Below, in pieces: positions 1-13,184 of a stretch of DNA of 64,000 nt (its first letter is position 1; each line of letters begins with the position of its first letter). A program made the translations under genes and the position numbers. Below the pieces are notes generated by a model. It saw only the letters and a list, made by a program, of their open reading frames with translations, was not told the origin of the DNA and searched no databases. The DNA is from Bondarzewia mesenterica (Eukaryota; Basidiomycota; Agaricomycetes; Russulales; Bondarzewiaceae): assembly GCA_004802705.1 (NCBI GenBank), contig SGPL01000017.1, forward strand, positions 1-64,000, read 5' to 3'.

Positions 1-1091
1 GTGCATGCAAGCATGCAGAAAGCAGGGGCGCTGGGAGGGCAGGTTCACTCAGAGCCACCGGAATGTTTGTCGGGGGACGCAAAGGTGATGAATAAAAGTG
101 GGATGTATCAAGTCTTAGATAAAATGCGAGAATGACAGTGTATCGTTATTATTCGAATAGCGGAAGGCCCCCTGATAATAGGGGGTAAGGTCGGGTCAGA
201 TTTTTGGGCACTTCGGACCTTAGATAGTGGATAAAAATCTTGCCCAAAATAGGAAATTATCTACCGTGAGCCTACCTGACCCAAAATTTTTGGCCTCAAC
301 TGGTAGACATATAACTTGACTTCTAAAAATTACAAAAAAAAAACGAAAAAATGTGTAAAAAAATTACAGGAAACAGTTGAGGATGTTCTCAAAATTATGT
401 ACAAAGGAAATCAATCTAAACTGGCATCCTCAACCTCATCTGAGTGTTTCTTTCATCGACCAGCAGGCTGCATCAATTCCTGGACAGCTGCTACTAAATG
501 CCTTTGGTGCAACAACAAAAAACTGAACATGTCATCAAAATACCCTGGCGATAGCTCACAGACAGTATTGTTGGCTATTAAATGCAAGCAAGACACAGGG
601 ACAGATGTAAGAAAGGCTGCTGATGAGATGTGTGCAAAATGAGGAAGGCCGATATGAACGGAGGAGATTTACATGGGAAAATAAGAGGGAAAAACTCACC
701 GGCTCAAAAAAAATATTTATATGCGCGAGAGACAAAGAAAAACGGCGGCTTCATTGTTGACTTGCCACCAAGGACGGCACTGTGATTGAGATATGGGGTG
801 GTGGCACCCTTGGTACCACTGCTGGGTTTGAACCGGCACCTGGTGGATGGACCTGAGCTCAACGCGGGTGAGCGCAGGTTAGCTTGCTCGGAGAGCAAGT
901 TGCTCTCCAGACCCGTAATTCATTGCGTGTGAAAGTTGCAGGAACGATCAATTCTCCTTTTTTGTAGCATGATACATATAAATATACGATTGCATGATAA
1001 GTGCGTTCAAGGACGTGACTCGTACATCAGATAAGAGACAGATAAGATAATTACAATATACTGTGACGTTCTGCGACGAGGACCGCCGCAG

Positions 1092-1116
1092 ACCAGCTGT
1101 CTTGCCGACAGCTGGT
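1092..1116. repeat. hairpin A (10-bp arms, 5-nt loop)
   Basis: A perfect inverted repeat: ACCAGCTGTC, loop TTGCC, GACAGCTGGT. A second copy with the same loop and shorter arms lies about 40 bp downstream. Helitron 3' ends carry a short hairpin, and a helicase relic is close by, but no CTRR terminus follows at the expected distance on either strand, so the link is only a suggestion. Confidence 0.7.
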
Positions 1117-1155
1117 GTCTACTGACATTTTTGAACCAGGATTGATGATAGGAGG

Positions 1156-1176
1156 TAGCTGTCTTGCCGACAGCTA
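1156..1176. repeat. hairpin B (8-bp arms, same loop as hairpin A)
   Basis: TAGCTGTC, loop TTGCC, GACAGCTA. It shares the 19-base core of hairpin A, so the two arose by duplication or by convergent selection on the structure. Confidence 0.7.
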
Positions 1177-1449
1177 GCATCCAACAGCCCTCGCATTAGC
1201 TATTTTGCTGATAGTTCGTGTTCGCACCACAGCTCCACGATTTTTGCTGCTTGATATATGCATACGCTCTGTATAACAAGTTTTCTTGATGCCTCACACT
1301 AGACTATCGAACGGCTACAAGGCAATTCGTATCATTGTACAAGGATCGCAAAACAAATCTGCAAGTATTACAAAAATACAATTACAACCGATCGTGTACA
1401 CAGATGTGAGTAAATTTTCCTTTACGCTGAATTTTCATGTTACTTATAT

Positions 1450-2870
1450 CTACAAATGACTGCCGCCGCTGACTGATTCCCACCAACCTTTCGTCAATCG
1501 ATCTCTCTCGCTCAACCACGCATCCGACATCTGTAATGCTTTATCAACTGATTGTGTCAGCAATCGCTCGTCGAACTCGCGCAGCAATCGTATTGAGTCC
1601 CGGCCTGAGCTTCGTGAAAGTGCGATGTAAATATTGAACAGGGTGAGTTTAGATCCAGTGGGTGGAGATGCGATATCGACGATGACATAGCTGATAGTTT
1701 GATCTTGGGATCGATAATCAGTGAAGGAGTACGCTGCCGTGAGTGGAAACTGTCGGCGTTTCACACTCATTCGCTGATTGCGAGAACTATGCGCTTGGTT
1801 TTGGATGGGTAACGACACCTAAAAGGTCTTCTCTGCTGGAATGACAGGGATCACACCATCAGGTAACCCGTCTAGTGATTTTGCGTAAGTACGATCCAAT
1901 TTGACCAAGATGTAGGCTGGAAGCTTTGCCAATCGAATTTCTTCTACTCCAGCCGGCGGTTTAGGCTCCTCGTCATCAAGAATAATTTCCACTATTTCTC
2001 CTCGTGCGCCATTGGCAATATCTAGGTCAGTGTCCACGTTAAGTGTCACCATGACCTTCATACCAACGGCGATGGTGACTGTAGGTGGCAGACCCGATAT
2101 CCCCTTTCCCTTGGAGTTTTTCTTCAGCGCGATGGCATACCGCTCTGCCATTCCCAATCGTCTTCCGCGCACGGTATCTTCAGCTGTGCAAACATATCTC
2201 TGCACCCCCATCTTGCGGCAATGATTCCTCAATGCAGCGTCATTCCATGAGATTCGTACCGAATGCCGTGGTGTAACCAACACAGCGTTGTTCCATGGGT
2301 CTTAGTGAAAGTCGATGTTTTGGTGGTCGCTATTCGTCAAGGTGAGTGTCTTTAGCATATCGATGTGTCTTGACTCGACTTGACCATGCCGGAGGTGTCG
2401 CAGAAAGTCCCGCCAAACAGGATCTCGAACCCTGACTTGCTCGCGAAGAATGACGACAGTTAGGAACTGTTCGTACAGTAGACGACCTAAACAGTCTTCT
2501 GGACTGTCGCCTGCGGATGCATTAGCAGGATAGTACAAAGATGCTCTTTTCTTTGTCGCCACTGGAGGAAACTGATGGAAATCTCCACAGAGGATCACGT
2601 TGACACCTCCAAAAGGTTTGTCTTTAGTCGTACTCCCAGTTTTAGCGATGGATATATGACGCGACAGCTTCACGAAGAAGCTTCGTGATAGCATAGAGCT
2701 TTCGTCCAACACCAGGTACGTCGCGTTCTTCCACTCTGCCATCAGTTTATCTCTCGCCCGTCCTGAAAGTGTGTTTTCTTTTAGCCCTATGTGCGCGATA
2801 GTGTGAGTTGTTTTCCCATCAATTAAAGATGCCGCTATACCAGTGTAAGCCGCCTTCTTTAATTGATTAC
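1450..2870 (-). pseudogene. degenerate PIF1-like helicase of the mobile-element type
   Basis: One continuous minus-strand frame reads as the C-terminal two thirds of the PIF1-like helicases that are multicopy in Agaricomycete genomes. Visible motifs are AYTGIAASL near 2850, VLDESSML (Walker B / motif II) near 2710, LCGDFHQFPP (motif III) near 2590, WNDAALRNHC, NGARGEIVEI and, near the end, TAAYSFTDYRSQ and YIALSRSSGRDSIRLLR (motifs V/VI). The frame is interrupted by in-frame stops at about 2302 and 1819, with family-like sequence resuming at once in the same frame after each. The N-terminal part with the Walker A lysine is absent, and the sequence upstream of 2870 has stops. It is therefore a non-functional relic. 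Confidence 0.85.
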
Positions 2871-3360
2871 ATCAGCAAAAGGGCAGGTTTCCTTTTTTGA
2901 ACTTTTGCGACTTACACGGCTTGTGCAAGGAATCCCAGTGCCGACAGCAACCTACTTGCTGCGAGTCAAACCAGACAAGTGTTCATTTTCAAAGTAGACT
3001 AAGTAGTACAAGATGTGTCCACAGTTTGATCAAGCCAGACAAATTTGCCAACTTAGATTTGCCTTTCTGCCGCTAAATCAGTATCTACTTTTTTTCCAGC
3101 GGCCGTCCTTTTCGAAAGCATAAATCAGCGGCGCCGCGTTTTTTGTATGTTTTTTGTTTTGTTCTGTTTCACTATTTTTAGCACTCAGAAACAGAATAAA
3201 TAAATGCCACACGGCGTCAATTTCAGTTCAAGATCACGGAAATATGGGCTAAAAAAAATAAGGGCGAAGATGCATGGTTGTAGTACTAATGAAAATGGGC
3301 CATATGACTGATCCGTTCGACCGATTTTCCATCCCGACTCCCGGTGCGCGACCCACTCGT
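2871..3360. other. gene-free gap between helicase relic and Plavaka-zone gene
   Basis: AT-rich with short homopolymer runs and no credible reading frame. It may hold one end of the transposon block, but I could not identify terminal repeats. Confidence 0.4.
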
Positions 3361-5732
3361 CTACACCACCTGCTCGCCGGCCAGCAATTCACCCTCTTCA
3401 ATCTCCTCGACCTCCGTCACATCTCCCTGATTCACATCCTCACCAACGGCCTCGTTATCAGAATCAATGTCGATACACCGCACGCGTTTTGATCCTGTTC
3501 GACTGCCGAACACGGCGGTATTGGAGGCCACCAGCTCAGTCGTGTGCCCGTGATCTACGTCGTTCATCGTGATAGCTTTGGCCAACAGTTTGGACCATCC
3601 CCTTTCACTCTTGTCGCAAAGATCAGTCACGTAGTCAGCGGTCTTATCCCCCCAGTTATCGGATGAAAATTTAGAGGCGGCCCCCCCTTCCTTTACCAGC
3701 TCCCCCGTCGCATGCAACAGCAATCCCCGCTCAGCCTATATTCGATCAGCGGCCAACACGAATCAGACAGAATAATAGGGTACTCACAGCAGTAGCAGCT
3801 AGAGCAACTGCACCATATGGATGTTCTTGCCTCTTCGAGATGACTGGAAGGGTGTGCACCATGCTCAGGTGGCTGCGGAGTGAGCGTAACACTAATGAGG
3901 ACATGAACGCGCCCGTGTGGATCTTTCCACAGGCAGAGATAGTTAGCAGTAGTCAGATACAATCAATGATAACTCACATTCGTGTCAACACCGATGTTCT
4001 CGTCTATGCTGCCCCATAAAAATGGGACAACACACCCATTCTCCTTCTCTGCAGCCATTGCATAGGCAACAAACCTAGCTCGGTCTTCAGTGGTCGGAAG
4101 AGCATCCTCATGTGTACTGAAGAACTTTTTTGACAGCATTGATGCCCTCCNTTGCNAATGCGCCACGCCAATCATAGAGGCNTTGCATAGCNTGCCAGTG
4201 GTTACCGTAAGAGNNAAATTTTATATAATGAAAATACTACGTACCACCTGAAATATAGGCTCGCCCCTCNCAGCAAGGACCCTNNGAATATCNGGGAAGA
4301 CCTTATCNNAGAGTCTCTGAGCNTCGACAACGAGATCGTTGGANCACGGCTGCATCTGACTGCNNATGTAATCAATCCACATNGNGATGAAGAGCGCTTT
4401 CCAGNGGGGCAAGCAGTTGTTCGGCAAGTCCTTATTGCTGAACTTGCGGCCCTTGNATGGTGGAGANGTGGAGGACGAGTCGGTNAAAGTAGNNGTTTTN
4501 GGGCTGTTTGCGGGGACCGGCCCGGTGACCTGCGTGACACAGGCAATCAAATGAAAATCAATGATGATTAGATAGATGAGATTACCTTGCNGCCCATGCC
4601 NCCCTTGCGAACCAATAGAGGTTTTGTNGACTTNNAGTTCACCTTGTCAAAAGATTTGGACCCTGCAACCTTCNCAAGTTGACGNGACTTGACTTTTGTC
4701 CCAGCCGTGAGTGGTTTCACATTCGAATTTTCCAGATCATCTTGAAGGCCACCNTTTTCAAACATACTAGGGGTATCNGAATCAGTAGGAGCATCGTCGG
4801 CGAAGACNTNCTCGAGTGCAGCGTGCACATTTGCAGCCGTCCTAGTGGTTGTCAGTATTTGATATGTGAGTAATAGAATCCCATTCGCACCTATACTTAG
4901 TCCCATCATTATCCTTGCCTTTGCTGGTTGAGGCTGCCGCATTAGGCAACCTATTCTTCCACTCTGATGCGAGGCCTGATGCGACNTTGGGCTTGACCTT
5001 CTTGACTGATCCTTTGCCTTTCCTATGTCCTCTAGATANGAAGAAAGGTGAATAATAATATGTTAAAAAATGAGATAACTAACTTAGATGAATCAACNCT
5101 CGAGTCTATCTCGGCGTGCCCTCTCTTCAAAGCCTTATCNGTGCTGATCTTAACGTGGCCTGCACGACGCAACTCTGCCACGAGTTCNGCCTCACGGGCC
5201 TTCATCAGCCTCNCGATAGTCGCGCGGAGCTGTGCCTCTACACTGCTAGTCAGGCCTCCCTCCTCATCTCTCATCTCAACATCCTCNTGTCCTTCCCCCT
5301 CGAGACTGACCTCTGCCGTTTGCACTTCCATTTCAATGTCTTCATCTCGAGTTGCAATCCAACATTAGAAGCACAACGGTAATTTTGCGAGATCAACAAN
5401 TCACTTTTAGGTTCCTCAGACACGTCCCTCGGCNAATAGAAGGCGCCCTCTCTCTCAAGGGGCCGCACCGACTTGGAACGCNGAACCTTGTTCTGCAAGG
5501 TCGCCACAGGGTGAGTGGACTCATCGTNAGTAGGCTNACATTCCTCATGAGTTTTCTTCTGATATTCGTCGACTTTTCTTATTCTCTCCGCCTTCNCATC
5601 CTGTTCTGCCTTTTTTTGCAAGGTGATTGCTTCNGTAGCTGCTTGGACCTCCGTCGAGGTGCGGCGAGGTGCCGGTAAGTCAGGGCNCCNAGGATGGGCA
5701 TTCTGATTCGACGGGCGAGTGACTCTCGACAT
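3361..5732 (-). CDS. uncharacterised gene associated with the Plavaka element (multi-exon, ambiguous bases)
   Basis: Minus-strand frames that join across short introns give a protein of several hundred residues. The N terminus (MSRVTRPS at 5732) is basic and Lys/Glu-rich with coiled-coil character. An acidic middle follows (5331-5032), then a conserved-looking block near 4450-4260 with the words NKDLPNNCLP, WKALFI and MWIDYI, another near 4140-3990 (FVAYAMAAEKENG, VPFLWGSIDENIG), and an acidic Glu/Asp-rich C terminus ending at 3361. I recall similar proteins next to transposons in mushroom genomes but know no function. It is divergently oriented to the transposase. About 30 N bases prevent exact exon calls. 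It may be a cargo or accessory protein of the element. Confidence 0.5.
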
Positions 5733-6311
5733 GACGCNGTGGTGGTGGTGGAGATGGGTAGGAGAGAGAGCGAGGGGGACAAGTTGAACGCAAGAAAGGC
5801 CGCATGCTTTAACCNTCCTGATGAGGACCTGAATCAGCTAAGTCACCATTCATCTGAATTGACGTTTATATGTACAGTTGCTAATGAGCGGTCTTAGTGT
5901 CATGCTATTGACTTCTGAGCCACGTAATCTGTAGCCGACGTTCCTTGCTTTTCATGCTTTCAACATGGTCTTGAACCAAAGCCCTTTGTCCACAGCACAC
6001 GAGGAATTTCAGGCTCGCTCAGATATTCGTGTGGTTCTTCCAGCCCAGTGCTCATCGTCGCAGCAGCATGGAAATAGAGGGGGACCATCAGGCCATGTCA
6101 GTCACATAGCTCCGCCGTTGAACCTACCGACTCGGACATGTTTCAGGGAAGTCACCGCTCATTCATTTTTTGTGAGATTAATCTGATTTCCCACCACTGC
6201 GGAGATTACCAGATAGTATCCTGTCAAACTCCCTCGATTGTTTTTTAGACTTTTATCTGTTGACTTTGAACACTGATTTAGTCGCTCTCCTGCACGCTGC
6301 GCACATTTTCT

Positions 6312-9300
6312 ATGGCCTTTAAACTACGATGCTTTGTTTGCAACTTAGGGGCAACAGCCAGATGTCGACGTGGGTTCATATCTCTCAAGGGCCTGAGGCA
6401 TCACCACAACTCTATCCATCCCGTCCTAACACATGATGATATCCCCCCGGTGCATGATGATATCCTACTGGCACATCCACCCATACTTCCTTTGGAGGAC
6501 CATCCGTTATCACCTCCACCTGAGGGTTTGCNACGTACCCCCTCCCCAGACTGTNTAACAAACCCACCATCTCCNCNCAGTCCATACCAGGCTTATGTTG
6601 AAGATGCACNNGATGAGGATGACTTAGAGCTTGCACCGCCTCAAGCACGCAGGATCCAGCATCCAATATTGGATGGTAAGCCTCATCTCGCTGTTCTGGT
6701 ATTAACAGTACATTTATACCTTTCTCTCAATGTGCANGGACACCCATTGATGCACAGGGGAATGATTTGCCAGTGGGTGCACCACCAGCGCCCTATGCCG
6801 CTAATGCCGACACAACAGACTGGGCACCGTTTGAGAATCGCGCTCAATTTNAAATCNCTGATTTTCTATTTCATCACAATCAAATGCCGGCATCCCACAT
6901 TGACATCCTTTTAGACCTATGGGCCGCTTCACAGCACGAGGGTAATGATCCACCNTTTACAAGCCATACTGACCTTTACAACAAGATTGACTCCATCGGC
7001 CATGGCGACGTGCCATGGGAATCATTTAGCATTCAGTATTGTGGAGACCTACCTGCTGGTGAGACACCGGCTTGGATGNAGAGCAAGTANGAAGTTTGGT
7101 TCCGCAACCCTCGNGCGCTCATTCAAAACCAAATCGGCAATCNGGACTACGTGAANGAGATGGACTACACGCCAGTGCANNTTTTTGATGCGAATGGGCA
7201 GCGCACTTGGTCAGATTTTATGACNGCCAACTGGGCCTGGCNGCAAGNGGTACGTGACAGTCGATAAATCTACAGANGTGATAATACTAACTAGATATAA
7301 CAAGAACAAGATTGCGGAGGATCCNGCAACACATGGGGGAATNTTNGTACNGATTATTCTCGGCTCTGACAAGACCACGGTATCAGTNGCAACNNGCCAA
7401 AATGAGTACTATCCGTTGTACATATCCAATGGCAACATTNACAACAATGTTCGACGNGCGCATCGGAATGGTGNGAGCCTCGCCGGGTTTCTATCTATAN
7501 NGAAGAGTAAGCATTCNTTCTGTTGTTTGATCTGCTGATTGAAGTACTAATCACAACTGCACACAGCNGACAGGGCATTTGCGGACAANGCNACNTTNCN
7601 CTCCTTCCNCNNGCAGCTATACCATCTATCTCTGGCACAAATCCTNGAGCCTCTACGTTCTGGAATNANGACACCAGAGATCACGCNATGCCCGGATGGT
7701 CATCTACGGCNGGTAATCTATNGTATTGGACCTTATATTGCTGACTACCCCGAGCAGGTCATGCTTGNCTGTATCGTNTCGGGTTGGTGCCCTCGGTATG
7801 GTTTTCACTTACGATGCTAATGCNTTTCTAACATTTTCATATTTATAGATNTACAGCTCATCGTGATAACCTTGACGGNGGNGNCGGTGGNGGCAAGCNC
7901 TCGCATGGACTTACAGAGTTACTGATGGAGGCNTACNANGACAAAGAGTTATGAGATAANCATGGGGTCATTCCNGATATATTAGTGAGTTACTGCATGC
8001 TTTTAACTGTGTTCTAGTCCNGATGGTGCTGACNTTACTGTNTTAGCNATTTACAGCTTCGTTTTCCACGAGCCGACATCCANGAGCTAATTTCCTTTGA
8101 TATCCTACATCAAGTTATCAAGGGGTCATTCAAAGACCATCTCGTNACCTGGGTCGAGCAATATCTCAAGACGGTTCACACCGCAGGCNTTGTNACAACC
8201 ATCATGGCTGACATTGACNGCCGGTAAGTCGTTGTTGTGTCTTTGTGTCATTTTTGCTCATTTATGCGNGTAATTCAAAGAATTGCAGCAGTTCCTTCAT
8301 TTCCAGGCTTGCGACGGTTTNCGGATGGCCGNGGCTTCAAACAGTGGACAGGGGACGACTCAAAAGCTTTAATGAAGGTATGTTGTGGCNNTTTGGGTTG
8401 TCACTGCTCGCTCACATGTCGTGTCCTGTCNTCTCTTCACACCNCCCACCCACACATNGTGTCNCCTCATGCGTCGTATCCTGTCGTCTCTTCCCACCAC
8501 TCGCTTTACTATCTAGGTTTTTCTACCAGCCATTGTAGGCCATGTCCCCCCCCCAAATGGTGCNTGCCATTGCGGCATTTANNGACTTCTGTTATCTTGT
8601 GNGGCGGTCCATTATCAACGAGGACACACTNGCAGAAATCGACGAAGCACTGCGCCGCTTTCATGCCGACCGTGTTATATTCAAAGAAANAGGCGTGCNC
8701 CCCACCNGTTTTTCCCTTCCCCNCCAGCACTCACTGATCCACTATCGGTATCTTATTCAAGAGTTTAATGCTCTGAACGGCCTGTGTTCTTCGATCACGG
8801 AGTCCAAGCATATCAAGGCAGTGAAGGAGCCTTGGCGCCGGTCCAACCATTTCAATGCCCTCGGGCAGATGCTCCTCACTAATCAACGTTTGGACAAGCT
8901 AGCTGCATCGCGGGTTGATTTTGAAGCACAGGGAATGTTGAAAGGACCTTGTATTTCTGAGTCTGTGCAGGCCCTTACCATCGCCGCTGGCGATGTGGTT
9001 CCCGATAACAACGGCAATGGTGGTGCAGTTCTCGATCACAATGGCGATGGCAATGCGGTTCCCGATCACAATGACAATGGCGATGCAATGGGGGCCCACC
9101 TAATGCCNGCTGCTGCTCGAAACAATGCCNGGAATGCCAATGCAGTGGATGGTCCACNCGTTCAGGCCACAGTTACTCTCGCAAGGAAGAAAGGTAAAAT
9201 TTTCATAAATATTGTACTATGTATCTACAACTAACTATCATCTAGCGCGTGGATATCCGCGGCGGGTGGACATACTAGCAGAAAGAATAGGNATACNGGA

Positions 9301-9910
9301 CTTGCTGCCGCTTGTCCNNCNGTTTCTCTATGACCAACTCAACCCNGATGCAATGCTTGCCGGGTCNGATGTCGACATCACCGAGTGTCCGCGATTCNAC
9401 ACTAATAGCAAGATCTCAGTTTTTCATTCAGCACAGGCNATCTTCTACTCACCGAGTGATATCTGCGGGGTTGGGGGAATGCATCGGCAANNCATCNGTG
9501 CAGTTCCGACATGGCACAGTGAGGGGTTGCGAAATGACTGCATTTTTGCAGAGAAGGATGCAGACTTGCCCGGGATGCGAGGCTTGCATGTTGCACAAGT
9601 ACTTCTGTTTTTTTCTTTTATTTATCATCACATTTTCTACCCCTGTGCTTTAGTACAATGGTTCATGCCTGCCACAGACGAACCTTGCGATCAGACGGGA
9701 ATGTGGCTGCAGAAGCTAGACTTCGATGCGAGCAATCAGCGCGTCATCTCCGTAATTCATCTTGACTCAGTGATGCGCGCAGCACATTTGATTCCAATGT
9801 ATGGTGCAGAGTGCCTTCCTTATGATTTTCACTTTACTTACTCCTTATTTGCTTTTAACACTTACTATGTGAACAATTCTCAGACCATAATGCACACAAG
9901 GTGGCTTTTT
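6312..9910 (+). CDS. Plavaka-type transposase (multi-exon, probably inactive consensus)
   Basis: The start MAFKLRCFVC at 6312 gives a C2H2-like finger (CFVC...HHHNSIHP). Next come a Pro-rich linker, the block beginning DWAPFENRAQF (about 6820), IILGSDKTTVS and YPLYISNGNI (about 7350-7450), a region with IADYPEQVML (about 7740) and RADIHELISFDILHQVIKGSFKDH (about 8065-8145, shortened here), FHADRVIFKE and HYRYLIQEFNALNGL (about 8660-8780), and a C-terminal part with YPCALVQWF and HLDSVMRAAHLI (about 9640-9790). This order and wording match the Plavaka family of basidiomycete transposases. Introns are evident, for example near 6675-6737, 7503-7565 and 9194-9245. Near 9873 the frame slips by one base: YYVNN should continue as FSDHNAHKVAF, which is found in the next frame and ends at a TGA near 9910. 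Confidence 0.8.
8995..9084 (+). repeat. 3 x 30-bp in-frame tandem repeat inside the transposase gene
   Basis: Units 8995-9024, 9025-9054 and 9055-9084 encode variants of V-P-D-x-N-x-N-G-x-A. The repeat keeps frame, so it lengthens an Asn/Asp/Gly-rich linker between the catalytic region and the C-terminal region without breaking the protein. Confidence 0.8.
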
Positions 9911-10182
9911 GATCACTTATGGCTACTTTACGACTACAGTATCTACTTTTCTGACTGGCAGCAAGATGAGANGGTGGGAATTGAAGGCNGACAGCTTGTA
10001 CCAAGTCGCAAACTACTTGCGACGACTTTTTTTGTGCTTGTGCGTAATTCTCAAGAACCAGGCCTTGTGTCAAGGTGGCAAGTCNGTTTAAGCTAGAAAA
10101 AGTGAAGTAAGTAAATGTGCCATTTTGCTGATGCATCCCGTAAGTCACTCTNAAATTATATGCACTGCTTCTGTCTGAAANT

Positions 10183-11274
10183 TTGGCTTGCTTGATAGAC
10201 TTTTCGGTTGATGGATTGATCGATGATCAAGCTATAACCCCTTCTGTGANCAGCAGTNTGAGCAGTGCTCGGCTGCATGAGTTTNAGAAGGACNTTGCNA
10301 AGCGAGATAGTGATTGCTGTATTTTCACTGGAATCTCGAAAGAATCTTGCACTGCCGCTCACATTATCTCTCATGCAAAAGGAGATGAGGTAAGATTATT
10401 ATCTATATTTAGCNCTTTCAAGTTTGATAATCTTGCTACACAGTACATCCNCCTNGTTACTCAGGGCCGCATTGCAGCCGTTACAGGGCAGAATTAAGCT
10501 GATGTGAAGTCTGATGAACGCATCATCAACAACATTGATGATATCTGAAATGGAATATTTATTAATGAATGCCTATATCGTGTTTTCTTGCGCAATTCTA
10601 TAAATGCAGCCTTATCAGCCATATTGCGGGTAAGTGCCTAACAAATGTATGAATATTCAATATAATGATTTCTTGGCAATGGGCACTTTTCATGAGATGC
10701 ATAGACTCCAAATTTCACGATAGCTATGGATGATGTGCGACCCTCTCCANTTGATCCTGCTACAGTCATCGATTTCCCCATCACCCCTTCTCAGCTTGAG
10801 TTTCGACTCACTCTACAACACTTTAGGCCACCACGCNGTTNGAATGCTATGTATGGGCAAGATNGCCAAGANGCTCGATTGCNAGCCAGCCTCTCTCATG
10901 CAACTATGCCATCAGTAGAACTTTTGGATTTTACGTATNGTGTGGTGGCACTGAAAGCGTGGGGTCTGCCATCATTTATTTCTTATATTAAACATGCTGG
11001 CTCTAGGTTTCATCATTTAGAGGAGNAGGAGGAGGATATCGACTCGGCTCATCCTAAAGGTGTGGCAACTCATAAAGCTAGGCGAGAGGAGAAGACAAGA
11101 CAAAGGGTAGCACAGGATGAATCAGCGGACGACATCACTCAAGATATGGACACCATGGACCTTGTCGCAACTCTGTGGCGTATGTCACAGGCTCCATACC
11201 TCGCGGAAGCGCAGCAGCGTAAAGCTGAAAACACCAGACAGAATGTCGAAGCGTGGCTTCAAGAAAGTTCATAA
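10183..11274 (+). CDS. HNH-nuclease-type protein next to the transposase
   Basis: The frame 10183-10497 carries KRDSDCCIFTG...CTAAHIISHAKGDE, the pattern of the HNH domain common in basidiomycete proteins (a Cys-containing ITG-like turn followed by AHI). An intron follows GDE (donor GTAAGA near 10390). Further coding sequence with NNIDDI...GIFINECLYRVF lies near 10530-10600, and a last exon at 10726-11274 ends in EAWLQESS. It lies in the same orientation as, and just downstream of, the transposase, inside the N-containing block, so it probably moves or decays with the element. Upstream exons may exist. It could be a host gene captured by the element. A frameshifted, non-functional state cannot be excluded because of the N bases. 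Confidence 0.5.
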
Positions 11275-11780
11275 CTTCCCCTTTGCACTCCCTCTACCTC
11301 CGGCATCACTCACACAACGCATGCGCCAATGAATCTCCGCGAAGGCAACAAGAATGCAGGTGCATGCCACGAGAGCGCATCTACTTTTTTTTTCCTTTTT
11401 TTCCTTTTAATTCTTCTACAATTTTGGCAGTTAATGTAGCATGGGTATGTCAATCAAAAATTGAATGAGCAAGTACAGGTTTAAGGAGTGAATACAAGAA
11501 ATCGACTGAGCGACGTTCAACGGTGATCCAGTGGCAAAATCCACATGACCGACAGAAATACAGTAGGCCTATAAGAACCCTCCATCTCGCTATTCCACCT
11601 CACAGAGAGGTAGAGCAAGCCGAGAAAGACGAGATCAATCAGCAGTTCAAAGTCGGAGTTAAGAGTACCATACCTCGATCTTGANGAGCAGATCATGGAT
11701 ATGTAGCTTCAGCGATTCATGAGATATTGCAATTCTGAGCAAGAGGTATCAGAGGCGCGGTAATTTGCATGTACTTCGCC
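11275..11780. other. gene-free stretch at the edge of the transposon block
   Basis: No credible frame. It includes the last N of the ambiguous block (11685), so the element probably ends in this stretch. Confidence 0.4.
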
Positions 11781-11800
11781 GGTGAGCAGGTGGTCCGACT

Positions 11801-13184
11801 TCATCTCCTATCGAAGGTTAGCAGATCAGGATGAAAGCCGTGGGATATATTCGACAACGATGATACGAAGTTCAGCGTGAATGCACGTATTGACAATGCA
11901 CTGCCGTTCCTGATTGCTGGGCATATCAGGAAAGCTTTCTGCAAGTGTATGCAGAGTCTCCGAAGACAGGAGAGATTGTGACCCAAATGCACACTGTACT
12001 GCATCCATATAGTCATCGCAAAGATCGAACCGACCCTCTCCTGTGCCAGCGAAAGCGTCATTGACCCAGCGGTAGGGAATCTGTCTATCTGGGAACCGTC
12101 GCTTCGCCTATTTGACGAGCTGCGCGACGCCGCTGAAATATTGGCAAACCTTGCCTAGGCGCGGCTTCAACCTTTCTGCCCTCTCCTTGCGCACCAGATT
12201 CAAACGATTGCCACCGCCATCGCCACAGAGCCCTTTCAAAAAACGAGAGTGCAGGAGTGGTTCTGCGGCACTGAAAGGCCATGCGTACTGCTACAACGAT
12301 GAATCAACCCTGTCCGGGACAATTGGAAAGATGCACTACAGATCTCGTCAACAACCAAAACAAGATCACTGATCATTGTGTGAACCGACGGCTCCTCATC
12401 CCTGTATCTCCCTCTAAAATATCAAGTCGAGCCGGGAAACTCTACTTCAGTAGACATCGGCACGTACTGTGGCAATGCCGAATCGAGGGCGACATGGAAA
12501 TCGGAGATGGATTTGTGTAGATCGCTGATCCGCTTATCCATGTTCGCCCGGCAGCGCGACAGCAGGAAGGGGAAGATTTCTACTGAACTCTTGGTTGCGG
12601 GGTCGGTGATGGCAGCAATGAGGCGTGCTGTGGCATTCTCGTCCTGGGGAGTGGGAGGAGGTGGGAGGCCCATTCTTCGCTAGAACGAGACCTAGATGCT
12701 TGTGTCTGTCGAACGTAGCTGCGACAACGTCACCGGGCTCTCCAGTGGTCAGTGATATAGCGATAATATCGAGAATGCGACCATCCATACTATGATCTGA
12801 ATCGATGATGTCCCTGTTGCTGTGAACCCCAGCGGCTCGATAGGGCATATTGAGATCCGAGTAACTGAGCTCGTACAGAAGCTGCAATTGCTCAGAGAGC
12901 ATCGCTTGGTCTGATGACATTTGGAAGTACCGTATGAGAAGCTGACGAGGCGAGATCGAACAAGGCTGATGTGCTGTACCACTGCCAGCGCATGACGAAC
13001 AAACCTGAAGAATATTCTGAAACATCGACAGCATACTAGTCACGTGCGCTTTCCGGATGCGTTTCGTATCGGCGACCGCGTTCTGACACTGACAGTCTGC
13101 CACCGCTCCCATCACTGTAATCCCTCTTATGCGCAATTGATCCAGACGCGTTGTTCTCCCGATCTGCTCAATCCTGCTTACCAT
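11801..13184 (-). pseudogene. OTT_1508-like deaminase family relic
   Basis: Minus-strand frames assemble into a basidiomycete protein type that carries a C-terminal OTT_1508-like nucleic-acid deaminase domain. From 13184 come RDIIDSDHSMDGRI and HLGLVLAKNG. A frame change near 12665 follows, then DENATARLIAAI, and an apparent intron (donor GTACGTGCC near 12473, acceptor TTTTAG near 12419). After that come LCGDGGGNRL, KPRLGKVCQYFSGVAQLVK, an in-frame TAG near 12114, IPYRWVNDAFAGTGEGRF and finally CIHAELRII near 11870, which fits the zinc-binding HAE signature of the superfamily. The Cys-x2-Cys half of the deaminase site, expected further on, is not found before stops. The frameshift, the stop and the missing second half of the active site argue for a dead gene. 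Confidence 0.6.

Larger units (their letters stand above)
1..1449. other. gene-free stretch with hairpin pair
   Basis: I see no supportable gene here. The only open frame of note (316-642 +) is low in complexity at its start and resembles nothing I know. Two near-identical hairpins sit at 1092-1116 and 1156-1176 and are listed separately. The stretch lies beyond the 3' end of the helicase relic and is probably transposon debris. Confidence 0.5.
4151..11685. mobile_element. Plavaka-type DNA transposon block, consensus of several copies
   Basis: The block contains a Plavaka transposase, an HNH-type gene and an uncharacterised gene. Single and double N bases are scattered through the interval (first about 4151, last 11685) and, apart from one NN at 27864-27865, nowhere else in the window. 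That pattern is expected when an assembler merges non-identical repeat copies. The true element ends may extend a few hundred bases beyond; I did not find convincing terminal inverted repeats or target duplications. Plavaka elements are CACTA-related cut-and-paste transposons. Confidence 0.65.
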